Assembly: GCF_938041645.1 (NCBI RefSeq)
Contig: NZ_CALIST010000027.1
Location: 1 to 33,766, forward strand
Reading direction: 5' to 3'
Source of the DNA: an uncultured Campylobacter sp.
Lineage (GTDB): Bacteria; Campylobacterota; Campylobacteria; Campylobacterales; Campylobacteraceae
Length of the DNA stretch: 33,766 nt
Position 1 is the first letter of the stretch; the number at the start of each line of letters is the position of its first letter. The notes beneath the pieces were generated by a model. That model saw only the letters and a list, made by a program, of their open reading frames with translations. It was not told where the DNA came from and did not search any database. Positions 1 to 8,301 of this stretch are shown one piece after another. The position numbers and the translations under genes are program-made.

Positions 1-479
1 TTATCTTCTAATTCTATTCTTTTTAAAATTTTAAGTACACTAAAGCAAATAATATTGAGCGGATGCAGAGCGTATGATAAAATTAGCAAGAGAAATTTTT
101 TAAATCTAGTTATATTGGCATTGTATTTGCAAGCGTCTTCAATTACTAGTCCAGAAAATTTATAAATAGCGATTTTATCAAAATTAGAAGTCTTTACACT
201 TTTATGTATCGAATATACGTCGTTATAATTTTTGCATAAAGAATTATATTCTATTCTATCGGAATAGAAATTTAAAAATTTATGTTTATTAATAAATAAA
301 ATTCCCACCAAAAAAGTAACGGCTCCTAAAAATTGATATGCCCAAGCACTTCCTCTACAAAAAAATAGAAATATAACTAAAAATACAGCTAAGATTAAAT
401 AACATTCCGTACTGATTTTAGTCCAATAATCCTTGATTATAAAAAGCGGTATTTCAGATTTCTGATTTGCAAACTCCAT
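1..479 (-). CDS. Partial AT-rich membrane protein, unknown function
   Basis: I do not recognise this gene. It is an open frame of 159 codons from an ATG at 479 to the left edge with no stop, so the C-terminus is outside the window. An in-frame TAA lies just upstream (503-501). The product starts MEFANQKSEIP and has two hydrophobic segments: residues about 27-41 (YLILAVFLVIFLFF) and 48-64 (with LGAVTFLVGILF). A polar Lys/Asn/Tyr-rich stretch follows, then a third hydrophobic patch near 129-148. The ribosome-binding site is weak (AGGAT about 10 bases upstream). Codons are very AT-rich (ATA, TTA, AAT, TAT), unlike the penicillin-binding protein gene upstream on the same strand. That suggests acquired accessory DNA. 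It resembles in kind, but not in sequence, the membrane ORF at 8302-8871. Confidence 0.6.
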   Translation of the reverse strand, partial: MEFANQKSEIPLFIIKDYWTKISTECYLILAVFLVIFLFFCRGSAWAYQFLGAVTFLVGILFINKHKFLNFYSDRIEYNSLCKNYNDVYSIHKSVKTSNFDKIAIYKFSGLVIEDACKYNANITRFKKFLLLILSYALHPLNIICFSVLKILKRIELED

Positions 480-566
480 AAAGTAAATATCCTGAATCTT
501 TTAAAAAATTTAGTTGTCATTTTACCATTGCTCGGCTTAAATTTATTATAAATCAATCTTTTTATA

Positions 567-659
567 CTATACAATTTTAAAGTTTGCATTTTTACCAAAA
601 GAGCCTTTAATATTTTTAATCTTTATAAAAAATTCCACACTAAAATCCGTCGTTCGCAT
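567..659 (-). other. Possible 30-aa ORF between the PBP gene and the left-edge ORF
   Basis: ATG at 659 is preceded by a good Shine-Dalgarno (TTAGGAGT then ATG) and reads 30 codons, beginning MRTTDFSVEFF, to a TAG. A second short frame starts at ATG 520 and overlaps the left-edge ORF out of frame. The spacer 480-697 holds nothing else that I can name. The ORF may be a leader, a remnant of a longer gene, or chance. The main support is the ribosome-binding site. Confidence 0.2.
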
Positions 660-697
660 ACTCCTAATCTATAATTTAAATTACGCTTAAACTAAAT

Positions 698-2608
698 TCA
701 CAATGATCCGTCGCTGCTACTTTCGCGGGGTTTAGGAAGCGGCGAAATTTTAGTGTAATACTCCTCCTTGCCGTTGTATTGGCGACTGAAAACGCCGTCC
801 GGGATGGTAAAATTGCGCTTGGTTTGCGGATATTCTTTTAAATAGGCATCTAAAAATTTTGCAAACACCGGTGCTGCGGTACGACCGCCGCCCTCGACCT
901 TTCGCATAGGTTTATAATCGTCGTTGCCGTACCAGATTATGATCTGCAAATCCGGCGTAAAGCCGCAAAACCATGCATCTATGCTATCATTTGAGGTGCC
1001 TGTTTTGCCCGCTATGTCGATGCCCTGCACGCGCGCGCGAGTACCGGTACCGCGCTGCACGATATTTTTTAGTAGCGTAGTCATCAGATACGCCTGTTCA
1101 GGGCGCAGCACGCGACGTCTCTCAGGCTCGATAAAGCGAGTTTTGCCGTCCTTATCGGTAATCGAAACGATAAATTTTGATTTTGCAGTAATCCCAAGCC
1201 CCGGGAACATCGAATACATCGTGGAGTATTCAAGCGGGGAAATTCCGTAGCTGCCGATAGCCACCGACAGGGCAGGCGGGACGTTTTTAAAGCCGAACTC
1301 GCCCAGCTTTTTTACCGCGCGATCAACGCCGATAGATTGCATCAGATTGATCGAGGCAAGGTTACGTGAGCGTGTTAAAGCTTCTTTGATCGTGATGTAG
1401 CCGCTGTAAGTCTTGTCGTAATTTTTCGGCTTCCACGTTTTATCGCTGCCGTCGTCGAATTCTCTAGCTATATCGGGAACTTCGGTCATCGTCGAGTAGC
1501 CCATATCAAGGGCGATTTGATAGACAAAAGGCTTAAAGCTGGAGCCAGTTTGGCGCTGGGATTGGCTGGCGCGATTGAAATTTGATTTCGCGTAATCCAC
1601 GCCGCCTACTAAGGCTAAAATTTCGCCATTTTGCGGATGCGTGACGACCATAGCGCCGTTTACGTTGCTTGCATTGGCGTCTTTGTTTCGCTTTAAAATT
1701 TCATTGTAGCCGAAAACTAATGCCTCTTGCGCCATCGCTTGCGCCTTTAGATCAAGACTCGTATCTATACGGTATCCGCCCGTGCGGACGTCCGGTAGAA
1801 TTTTTTCCGCTTCTTTTATGATCTCATCTACGGCATACGGCGCTACGTTTTGCGTGAGCGTTTCGTTGTAGATCGTAGGCTGCTCGTTCATCGCAAGCTC
1901 ATATTCGGTCTTATTTATCCAGCCGAGCTCATGCATCCTATAAATCACGTTATTGGCACGCGAAAGCGACAAATCCAGGTGCTTAGTAGGATCAAAGCTG
2001 CTAGGAGCTTTCGGCAAACCCACTAAAATCGCGATCTCTTTAAGGCTTAAATCTTGCAAATCCTTTTTGAAATATCCCAAAGCCGCCGTGCGAATGCCGT
2101 AATATCCGTGCCCAAAATACACTTCGTTAAAGTAACGCTCTAGAATTTGTTCCTTGCTTAGAGCATTTTCTATCTTAAGCGATAGGATCGCTTCTTTGAT
2201 CTTGCGATCAAGCTTCTTTTCGCTCGAAAGAACTAAATTTCGCGTGATCTGCTGCGTAATCGTGGAAGCTCCTTCGACAAATTTCATCGCTTTGACGTCC
2301 TTAATAATCGCCCTAAAAATCGCCTCGACATTCACGCCGCCGTGTTCGAAAAACGCCGTATCCTCGATAGCTACGAGCGCCTCGATCACGCGGCCTGGAA
2401 TCTCGTCGAATTTTACGTAAATTCTATTTTGTTCATTAAAAACATTGGCTATCAAATTGCCGTTGCGGTCATAAATTTTAGTCGTAAGCTCGGGATGATA
2501 ATCGATGATCGAGTCCGATTCCAAGCGGATTTGCGAGTAAAAATACAAAAAAATTCCGCCTGCGGCAAACGCACAAACCGTAATAAAACTAAATAAAACT
2601 CTTACCAT
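698..2608 (-). CDS. pbpA: Class A penicillin-binding protein 1A (bifunctional transglycosylase/transpeptidase)
   Basis: This inner-membrane enzyme polymerises lipid II into glycan strands and cross-links peptides in the periplasm. One N-terminal membrane anchor lies at residues about 4-24. The glycosyltransferase-51 domain carries the catalytic Glu in EDTAFFEHGG (about 82-90), GASTITQQ (113-120), RKIKE (135-139) and ILERYFNEVYFG (155-166). The transpeptidase domain has SSFK (356-359, serine nucleophile), SRN (414-416) and KTG (535-537). At 636 residues it has the usual length for epsilonproteobacterial PBP1A. Its ATG overlaps the end of maf by 7 bases, so the two are probably translationally coupled. 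It is the last gene of the alaS-membrane protein-maf-pbp run. The gene name follows C. jejuni usage; mrcA or ponA would be equivalent. Confidence 0.95.
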   Translation of the reverse strand: MVRVLFSFITVCAFAAGGIFLYFYSQIRLESDSIIDYHPELTTKIYDRNGNLIANVFNEQNRIYVKFDEIPGRVIEALVAIEDTAFFEHGGVNVEAIFRAIIKDVKAMKFVEGASTITQQITRNLVLSSEKKLDRKIKEAILSLKIENALSKEQILERYFNEVYFGHGYYGIRTAALGYFKKDLQDLSLKEIAILVGLPKAPSSFDPTKHLDLSLSRANNVIYRMHELGWINKTEYELAMNEQPTIYNETLTQNVAPYAVDEIIKEAEKILPDVRTGGYRIDTSLDLKAQAMAQEALVFGYNEILKRNKDANASNVNGAMVVTHPQNGEILALVGGVDYAKSNFNRASQSQRQTGSSFKPFVYQIALDMGYSTMTEVPDIAREFDDGSDKTWKPKNYDKTYSGYITIKEALTRSRNLASINLMQSIGVDRAVKKLGEFGFKNVPPALSVAIGSYGISPLEYSTMYSMFPGLGITAKSKFIVSITDKDGKTRFIEPERRRVLRPEQAYLMTTLLKNIVQRGTGTRARVQGIDIAGKTGTSNDSIDAWFCGFTPDLQIIIWYGNDDYKPMRKVEGGGRTAAPVFAKFLDAYLKEYPQTKRNFTIPDGVFSRQYNGKEEYYTKISPLPKPRESSSDGSL

Positions 2609-3147
2609 ACAAACCTCTTTAAATTTTCCAGATCAAGCCCCATCGCCGTGAATTTTGACCCACGCGAGCTTTTGATATATTTTTCGTTAAAGCCTTCGAT
2701 ACTCATCGCACCCGCCTTGCCGCGCCAATCGCCGCTAGCGATATAGTCTTTCAAATCTGCTTCATTAAATTCCGCAAATTCAAAGCTTGCGACGCTAAGT
2801 GCCGAAAGCTCTAACGCCTTACCACAAAAAATCATCGCAGTATAAACGGCGCAGCTAGCACCGCTTTGAGCCCGCAGCATCCTTAACGCGTCCGCTTCAT
2901 CCCGCGCCTTGCCTAAAATTTTACCGCCGGCAAGCACGGAACTATCGGCAAACAGCACTCTATCATAATTTTTATAAATTTTAAAAAACTGCGTTTTCTT
3001 GGCCAAGACAACGCGGTAAGCATAGGTGCGTGCATCGTCCTTACTAATGCCGCTTTCGTCGAAATTAAAAGGAATTTGCGTAAATTCTACGCCGTTATCC
3101 TTTAGAATTTGCGCTCTAGTAGGCGAGCTGGAAGCTAAATAAATCAT
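2602..3147 (-). CDS. maf: Maf-family nucleotide pyrophosphatase
   Basis: Maf proteins hydrolyse non-canonical or specific nucleoside triphosphates (dTTP/UTP or modified pyrimidines, depending on subfamily) to monophosphates. I chose the ATG at 3147, giving 181 residues, because the family begins with the signature seen here, MIYLASSSPTRAQIL. A start at 3183 would add 12 unrelated residues inside the upstream gene. Other family marks are FNFDESG (28-34), LAKK (48-51), ADSSV with the likely catalytic Asp near residue 68, a GKAG box, and a GSKFTAMGL box where many Mafs have GSYxNVVGL. The ATG overlaps the upstream stop by one base (TGATG), and the stop overlaps the PBP start. Which NTP it prefers cannot be read from the sequence. 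Confidence 0.92.
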   Translation of the reverse strand: MIYLASSSPTRAQILKDNGVEFTQIPFNFDESGISKDDARTYAYRVVLAKKTQFFKIYKNYDRVLFADSSVLAGGKILGKARDEADALRMLRAQSGASCAVYTAMIFCGKALELSALSVASFEFAEFNEADLKDYIASGDWRGKAGAMSIEGFNEKYIKSSRGSKFTAMGLDLENLKRFVW

Positions 3148-3656
3148 CAAAACTCGCCCACCGTCACGCCTAGATAAACGCAAATCAGCGTAACTACGAT
3201 ATTTAACGGGATGAAATATTTAACGACGATGATTAAATGCTCATTCGCCTCAAGCTCATCGCCCGCATCCAAAGCTCGCTTCAAAGATGAAATTTTATAA
3301 TGCATGTAGATAAAATTTAGTAGTATAAAGCCGGCGCCAGCCCACAGCGTGGCAATCGCACCTTTTACCATAGGATCTGAAAATTTAAAACTTCCGCCGT
3401 CCGCAAGAAAAAATCCACTTACGCAAACGATCACCAAAAATAGTGCAAAGAACTGCTCATAGCGTTTCATATATCGTAAAATTTCTGCAAATTTCACGTC
3501 CTTCGCATCCGCTTGACTTTTACTCCTTAAATTCATAAAAATCCGCGCGATCAAAAATACGCAGATCTGCGCGCAGACCAAAAAAATCACGCTTAAAATG
3601 TGAATCAGCGGCAAAATTTGCGAGGCTTTGATAAAGCCGGTATCGATTTCGTTCAA
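3147..3656 (-). CDS. Small four-helix inner-membrane protein, unknown function
   Basis: This is a 169-residue protein with about four hydrophobic segments: residues about 15-41 (ILPLIHILSVIFLVCAQI and on), 68-85, 98-117 and 145-165. They are separated by short basic loops (KRYEQ, SSLKRAL). I do not recognise a named family with confidence; the overall form resembles small DUF2269- or CopD-like integral membrane proteins. The start is a TTG at 3656, which shares bases with the alaS stop (TTGA). No later ATG would keep the first helix. It sits inside an alaS-to-maf run and must be co-translated with both. In C. jejuni, as I recall, maf directly follows alaS, so this gene may be an insertion specific to other lineages. 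Confidence 0.75.
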   Translation of the reverse strand: MNEIDTGFIKASQILPLIHILSVIFLVCAQICVFLIARIFMNLRSKSQADAKDVKFAEILRYMKRYEQFFALFLVIVCVSGFFLADGGSFKFSDPMVKGAIATLWAGAGFILLNFIYMHYKISSLKRALDAGDELEANEHLIIVVKYFIPLNIVVTLICVYLGVTVGEF

Positions 3657-6196
3657 ATTTTGCCTTTTGCGTAAGAGATCGCCTCTTTGATCGCTTCTTC
3701 GATTTTTAGCACGTCCCTGCCGCCTGCGGTCGCAAAATCATCGCGTCCGCCGCCGCCACCGCCTAAAATTTGCGCCGCGAGCTTAACCCACTCGCCAGCT
3801 TTGATCGGCGCGTTTTTAACACCTGCTGCGATTGAAATTTTGCCGTCGGTGCCTACTTGCATCAGCATTATCGCCGCCTTTTCGTGGCTATTTTTAAACT
3901 CATCTATCATAGTTTTTATATCACCGCTTTCGACTGAGGCTACGCAAAGTTTGGTATCACCGACATTTAGAAAAGCCAGTGCATGAGAACTGCTAGCATG
4001 CTTGATCTGATCTTTTAGCGATCTGATCTCATCTTTTAATTTCTCAATCGCACGGAGAGGCTCAATCCCTTTTAGCTCCGCAGAAATTTCAGCAAGCTTA
4101 GCGCGATTTTGAAACGCTAAATTTAAAGCGGCGCGCGAACAAACCGCCTCGATACGCCTAACACCCGCACTTACGCCGCTTTCTTTAACTATAAAAAACG
4201 GTCCTATCTCGCTTAAATTACGCACGTGAATTCCGCCGCAAAGCTCCTTACTAATCTCTCCAAAGCTCACAACGCGCACTTTTGAGCCGTATTTTTCGCC
4301 AAAAAGCGCAATAGCGCCGCTGTTTTTAGCGTCATCTATATCCATAATCTCAGTTTTTGCCGCACAGCCCTTGCAAACGGCGTTATTTACAAATTCCTCG
4401 ATTTTAGCTAGCTCCTCGCCGCTAAGTGCCTTAGGATGCGAGAAGTCAAATCTTAAGCGGTCCGCTTCGACTAAGCTTCCTGCTTGAGCAATATGAGCCC
4501 CTAGCACCGCACGAAGTGCCGCGTGCAAAAGGTGCGTCGCGCTGTGATGACGTGCAATCTGCTCACGCTCCTCAGAAACCTTGAGCCCGACGATATCGCC
4601 GATTTTCAGGTTACGATTAAGGCGCAAGTGGGATAAATTTAACCCATAAAATTTCTGCGTATCAAACACATCGGCTATGGACTCCACTTCGCCGCTATCG
4701 CCCGTCTGACCGCCGCTTTGTGCATAAAACGGAGTGATATCAAACATCGCCCAGCCGATATCGCCGGCTTTGAGCTCATCCACTTCCGCAAAATCCTCGT
4801 TAAGCAGCGCTAAAACCTTGCTCGTGCGACTAAGCTCTTCGTAACCGCTAAATTTATTCTCGCCGAATTTCTCTAGCAGCGCCTTGAAATCGCCACGGAC
4901 GTTTTTATCGCCACTGCCCTTCCATGCGGCTTTAGCTATCTGCCTTTGCTCGCTCATAAGCGCGTCAAATTTAGCCTCATCCACGCGCAAATTTTTCTCG
5001 CGCAGCATATCGGCGGTCAGATCGAGCGGAAAGCCGTAGGTATCGTATAATTTAAACGCGACCTCGCCGCTAAAAATTTCTTTAGTGCGCGCAAGCTCCT
5101 CGTTAAAAAGCTCGATGCCGTTTGCCAAAGTAGCGAAAAACCGCTCCTCTTCGAGCTTGACCTGCTCCTTTATGATCTGCTTTTTCTCGTTTAGATAGGC
5201 GTAGTGTCCGCCCATCAGCTCGCATACTTTATCCACGAGGCGATACATAAACGGCTCTTTTATACCGAGCAGATAGCCGTGGCGAACGGCACGGCGCAGA
5301 ATTCTACGCAAAACATATCCCCTGCCCTCGCGATTAAAATTTGTTCCCTGCGCTAGCAAAAACGTAACCGAGCGGATATGATCAGCGATGACGCGGTAGC
5401 TCGCGCCGCTTTCATAAACGTAAGGTTTGCCGCAAAGCTTTGCAACCTCATCAATTAGCGGCATAAAAAGCGAGCTGTCGTAGTTGCTAAACTTGCCTTC
5501 TTTAATCGCCGTGACGCGCTCAAGCCCCATGCCCGTGTCGATGCTAGGCTTTGGAAGCGGGCTAAGCTTGCCGTCTTTGCTGCGCTCGTACTGCATGAAA
5601 ACTAAATTCCAAATCTCTAAAAAGCGGTCGCCGTCGCCGCCCATATAATCCTCGGATGAGTGAAAATGCTCCTCACCCTGATCATAAAAAATTTCGCTGC
5701 ACGGCCCGCACGGTCCGGTATCGCCCATCGCCCAAAAGTTATCGTGATCGCCGAAGCGATATATGCGCTCCTGCGCTATGTGGCGCGCCCAGAACCCAAA
5801 CGCTTCGTCGTCCTTTTCGTGCACGGTGACATAGAGTTTTTCTTTGGGAAGCTTTAAAATTTCAGTGATAAACTCCCACGCATAGGCAATCGCCTGCTCT
5901 TTAAAATACTCGCCGAAGCTGAAATTTCCAAGCATCTCAAAAAACGTATGATGGCGCGCGGTGTAGCCGACATTGTCTAGGTCGTTGTGCTTGCCGCCGG
6001 CGCGGATGCAGGTCTGACAGCTCGTGCGGATAGGCGGGATCGGGCGCGGAACGGCTCCTGTAAATATGCTTTTAAACGGCACCATGCCCGCATTGGTAAA
6101 AAGCAAGCTGTCGTCATCGGGCACTAGCGGCGCGCTAGGAACGATCTGATGGCCCTTGCTCGCAAAAAAATTCAAATATTCACTTCTAATATCCAT
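3653..6196 (-). CDS. alaS: Alanyl-tRNA synthetase
   Basis: This class II enzyme charges tRNA-Ala in the cytoplasm and edits Ser/Gly mischarging. The 847 residues span all expected parts: an N-terminal aminoacylation core (LLFTNAGMVPFK near 31-42, TARHHTFFEMLGNFSFGEYF near 79-98), a binding region (NFWAMGDTGPCGPCSEIFYD near 154-173), and an editing domain with the zinc ligands HHSATH and CGGIH. The C-terminal DHHA1-type region contains a six-glycine run followed by RDDFATAGG. The ATG at 6196 has an AGGA six bases upstream. Its TGA overlaps the TTG of the next gene. It is divergent from the Gfo/Idh-hemH operon across about 120 bases. Nothing is missing from the catalytic motifs I can see. Confidence 0.97.
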   Translation of the reverse strand: MDIRSEYLNFFASKGHQIVPSAPLVPDDDSLLFTNAGMVPFKSIFTGAVPRPIPPIRTSCQTCIRAGGKHNDLDNVGYTARHHTFFEMLGNFSFGEYFKEQAIAYAWEFITEILKLPKEKLYVTVHEKDDEAFGFWARHIAQERIYRFGDHDNFWAMGDTGPCGPCSEIFYDQGEEHFHSSEDYMGGDGDRFLEIWNLVFMQYERSKDGKLSPLPKPSIDTGMGLERVTAIKEGKFSNYDSSLFMPLIDEVAKLCGKPYVYESGASYRVIADHIRSVTFLLAQGTNFNREGRGYVLRRILRRAVRHGYLLGIKEPFMYRLVDKVCELMGGHYAYLNEKKQIIKEQVKLEEERFFATLANGIELFNEELARTKEIFSGEVAFKLYDTYGFPLDLTADMLREKNLRVDEAKFDALMSEQRQIAKAAWKGSGDKNVRGDFKALLEKFGENKFSGYEELSRTSKVLALLNEDFAEVDELKAGDIGWAMFDITPFYAQSGGQTGDSGEVESIADVFDTQKFYGLNLSHLRLNRNLKIGDIVGLKVSEEREQIARHHSATHLLHAALRAVLGAHIAQAGSLVEADRLRFDFSHPKALSGEELAKIEEFVNNAVCKGCAAKTEIMDIDDAKNSGAIALFGEKYGSKVRVVSFGEISKELCGGIHVRNLSEIGPFFIVKESGVSAGVRRIEAVCSRAALNLAFQNRAKLAEISAELKGIEPLRAIEKLKDEIRSLKDQIKHASSSHALAFLNVGDTKLCVASVESGDIKTMIDEFKNSHEKAAIMLMQVGTDGKISIAAGVKNAPIKAGEWVKLAAQILGGGGGGRDDFATAGGRDVLKIEEAIKEAISYAKGKI

Positions 6197-6282
6197 GATT
6201 TGTCCTATTTCAAGTTAAATTTTAAAGGCGCATTTTAGCTAAATTAGATTTTAAAAACTATAAAATTTTAACCATTCTTAGT

Positions 6283-6288
6283 TATAAT
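6283..6288 (+). promoter_or_regulatory. Sigma-70-type -10 box for the oxidoreductase-hemH operon
   Basis: A perfect TATAAT lies about 31 bases before the chosen start of the oxidoreductase gene. It is preceded by a T-rich stretch, as is usual in Campylobacter, where -35 boxes are weak or absent. It is followed directly by GGCGCGAAA. The box ahead of metK (25642-25656) is almost the same. Confidence 0.55.
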
Positions 6289-6318
6289 GGCGCGAAAGAT
6301 TAAATTTAGGGCATGGCG

Positions 6319-7191
6319 ATGAAAAAAAAGATAGCGATCATAGGCATGGGCGAGCTTGGTCAAAAGCATTTCAGCGAGCTAAGAAGGAGCGATTATTTCG
6401 AGCTTGTAGCGCTTTATCATAAGGGCAGCAGTGAAAATTTCGGCCCGCGCTATCCGATCTTTGATAATCTAACCGATCTTTTTAACGTCGCTAAGCCCGA
6501 CGCTGTAGTCATCACGGCTCCCCCGCCATCGCATAAAGAGCTGATTTTAAAATGCCTGCCGTTTACCAAAAATATCTTTGTAGAATCTCCGCTCGCACAA
6601 AGCCTAGCCGAAGCTAGAGAGATAAACTACGCAGTCACTACTAACGGCACGCGCCTAGCCGTAGGCTACTCCGACCGCTACAATCCAGTAATCGTATCCT
6701 TGCTACGCGAGCTTGCCAAGGGGGATAAAATTTTTTCGATGAGCTTTGTAAGCGGCTTTGCAAACGATGATAGAGCAGATATCGTCGCCAATGCCCTTTT
6801 TAGAGATATCGATCTTGTGCGGCTGCTTTCTCACAGCGAGATAGCTTGCATAGAACTTAGCAAAAATATCTCTAAAGAGCGCACTCTAGCCGCATGCGCG
6901 ACGCTTCACACAAAAAGCGGCTGCTATTGCACGCTAATGCAGTCCAATCTCTATCCGATTAGACGCCACGGTATCGAAATTTGCACCGACAGCGGCGTAT
7001 ATTTCGGCGATCTAATCTCAATAACTCTTTTTAAAATTACGCCTGACGGGCGCGTAAATCTGCGCGTCGATCGCGACGATTTTTCGCTGCGCCGCGAACA
7101 CGAAGCATTTTGCGCGATGTGCGACAGCAGTACTAACGCAGGTCTTGCAAGCGTCGAGGATGCGATAAAAATCAGAGAAATCATCTCATGA
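6319..7191 (+). CDS. Gfo/Idh/MocA-family NAD(P)-dependent oxidoreductase
   Basis: The N-terminal Rossmann fold shows IAIIGMGELGQKHF (GxGxxG at residues 9-14), and AVVITAPPPSHKE matches the second cofactor strand. A C-terminal alpha/beta substrate domain follows. The family's usual EKP triad reads ESP here (FVESPLA, 89-91), so the lysine that normally contacts cofactor and substrate is replaced. I prefer the second ATG (6319) over 6313: AGGG at 6308-6311 leaves 7 bases to 6319 but only 1 to 6313. The product is then 290 residues. Its TGA overlaps the hemH ATG (ATGA), so the two are co-translated. C. jejuni has an equivalent pair (Cj0504c-hemH, from memory). The substrate is unknown. Confidence 0.85.
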   Translation: MKKKIAIIGMGELGQKHFSELRRSDYFELVALYHKGSSENFGPRYPIFDNLTDLFNVAKPDAVVITAPPPSHKELILKCLPFTKNIFVESPLAQSLAEAREINYAVTTNGTRLAVGYSDRYNPVIVSLLRELAKGDKIFSMSFVSGFANDDRADIVANALFRDIDLVRLLSHSEIACIELSKNISKERTLAACATLHTKSGCYCTLMQSNLYPIRRHGIEICTDSGVYFGDLISITLFKITPDGRVNLRVDRDDFSLRREHEAFCAMCDSSTNAGLASVEDAIKIREIIS

Positions 7192-8285
7192 AAAAAGCCC
7201 TAATTTTGCTCAACATGGGCGGTCCGAACAATCTGAGCGAGGTTGAAGTTTTTTTAAAAAATATGTTTAACGACCCCTTTATTTTGGGCGTTAAGAGCGA
7301 TTTTTGGCGAAGCGTTTTAGCCGCGCTCATCGTAAAAAGCAGAACCGCATCGGCGCGTAGCAACTACGAAAAACTGGGCGGACGCTCGCCTATATGCTCC
7401 ATCACCGAGGCACTTTGCGAGCGAGTAAATGAACTAGCGCGAGCCGAATTAAGCGCGGGGTTAAAATTTAAAAATGCGGCGGATGCAAGCGCCGCGAATG
7501 AGTCGCCGCAAGACATTTCATTGCAGAGCAAGCCGTCGCAAGACGTCCTGACGCAGGGCGAGGCGCTGCAAAATGAAGCGTCGCAGGATGAAAAACCGAT
7601 AGATGAGCTAATTTGCGATTATGCGATGAATTACACGCCGCCTTTTGCGGAGGATGTGTTTAAAAAATACGCGGATTTTGACGAGATAATTTTGATGCCT
7701 TTGTATCCGCACTTCTCAAAAACTACGGCGCAATCGAGCCTGTGCTCTGCCGAGGCGGCACTTAAGCGGCTTGGTATAAAAAATTATAAAACCATTGACA
7801 TCTTCTACGACAACGCCGCTTACAATGAAATTTTACTAAATTTAATCGCGAGCTGCGTCGCGAAATTTAGCGCGGATGAAATTTCGCAAATTTCACTCAT
7901 ATTTTCCGCACATTCGCTGCCTGTAAAAATGATCGCCGCGGGCGATCCATACGAGGCGCAGGTAAAGGCGCACGTGGAAATTTTAAAAGATCTGCTGGCT
8001 GCGCGCGGGATTAAATTTAAAGGGATTATCTTGGCATATCAATCGCGCCTGGGCCCCGTGAAGTGGCTAGAGCCCAATGTCGCGGACGTTTTACGGGATC
8101 TGCAGAGCAAAAAAGCGCTCATATTTCCGATCGCATTTTGCGTGGATAATTCCGAGACCGATTTCGAGCTGGATATTTTTTATAGGGACCAGGTGCGCGA
8201 GCTGGGTTACGAATACTACGAAGTGTGCAAATGCCCGAACTCCCGCGAGGATTTCGCGAAATTTATACTCGCGCAAGCGCTGTAA
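7188..8285 (+). CDS. hemH: Ferrochelatase with a low-complexity insertion
   Basis: HemH inserts Fe2+ into protoporphyrin (or coproporphyrin) in the last steps of haem synthesis. Family marks are LILLNMGGPNNL (6-15), FNDPFIL (27-33), LMPLYPHFS (169-177), SAHSLP with the metal-ligand His242, YQSRLGPVKWL (284-294) and DNSETDFE with Glu323. The protein is 365 residues, longer than the roughly 300-320 usual in epsilonproteobacteria. The excess is a Ser/Gln/Ala/Asp-rich stretch at residues about 91-138, with repeating SPQD, PSQD and ASQD units. It lies before the conserved YAMNYTPPF segment, so it is probably a surface loop. Translation is coupled to the upstream oxidoreductase. It converges on the gene ending at 8302 with only 16 bases between. 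Confidence 0.93.
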   Translation: MKKALILLNMGGPNNLSEVEVFLKNMFNDPFILGVKSDFWRSVLAALIVKSRTASARSNYEKLGGRSPICSITEALCERVNELARAELSAGLKFKNAADASAANESPQDISLQSKPSQDVLTQGEALQNEASQDEKPIDELICDYAMNYTPPFAEDVFKKYADFDEIILMPLYPHFSKTTAQSSLCSAEAALKRLGIKNYKTIDIFYDNAAYNEILLNLIASCVAKFSADEISQISLIFSAHSLPVKMIAAGDPYEAQVKAHVEILKDLLAARGIKFKGIILAYQSRLGPVKWLEPNVADVLRDLQSKKALIFPIAFCVDNSETDFELDIFYRDQVRELGYEYYEVCKCPNSREDFAKFILAQAL

Positions 8286-8301
8286 ATTTAGAGATTAAAA
8301 T

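Noticed and set aside
3148..3183. Earlier start for maf
   Set aside because: The extra 12 residues lie within the upstream gene, and the Maf signature begins right at the ATG at 3147.
3690..3770. CCG-rich repeat in the 3' part of alaS as a phase-variation tract
   Set aside because: It encodes the six-glycine run of AlaS, is made of mixed triplets, and slippage by triplets would not shift frame.
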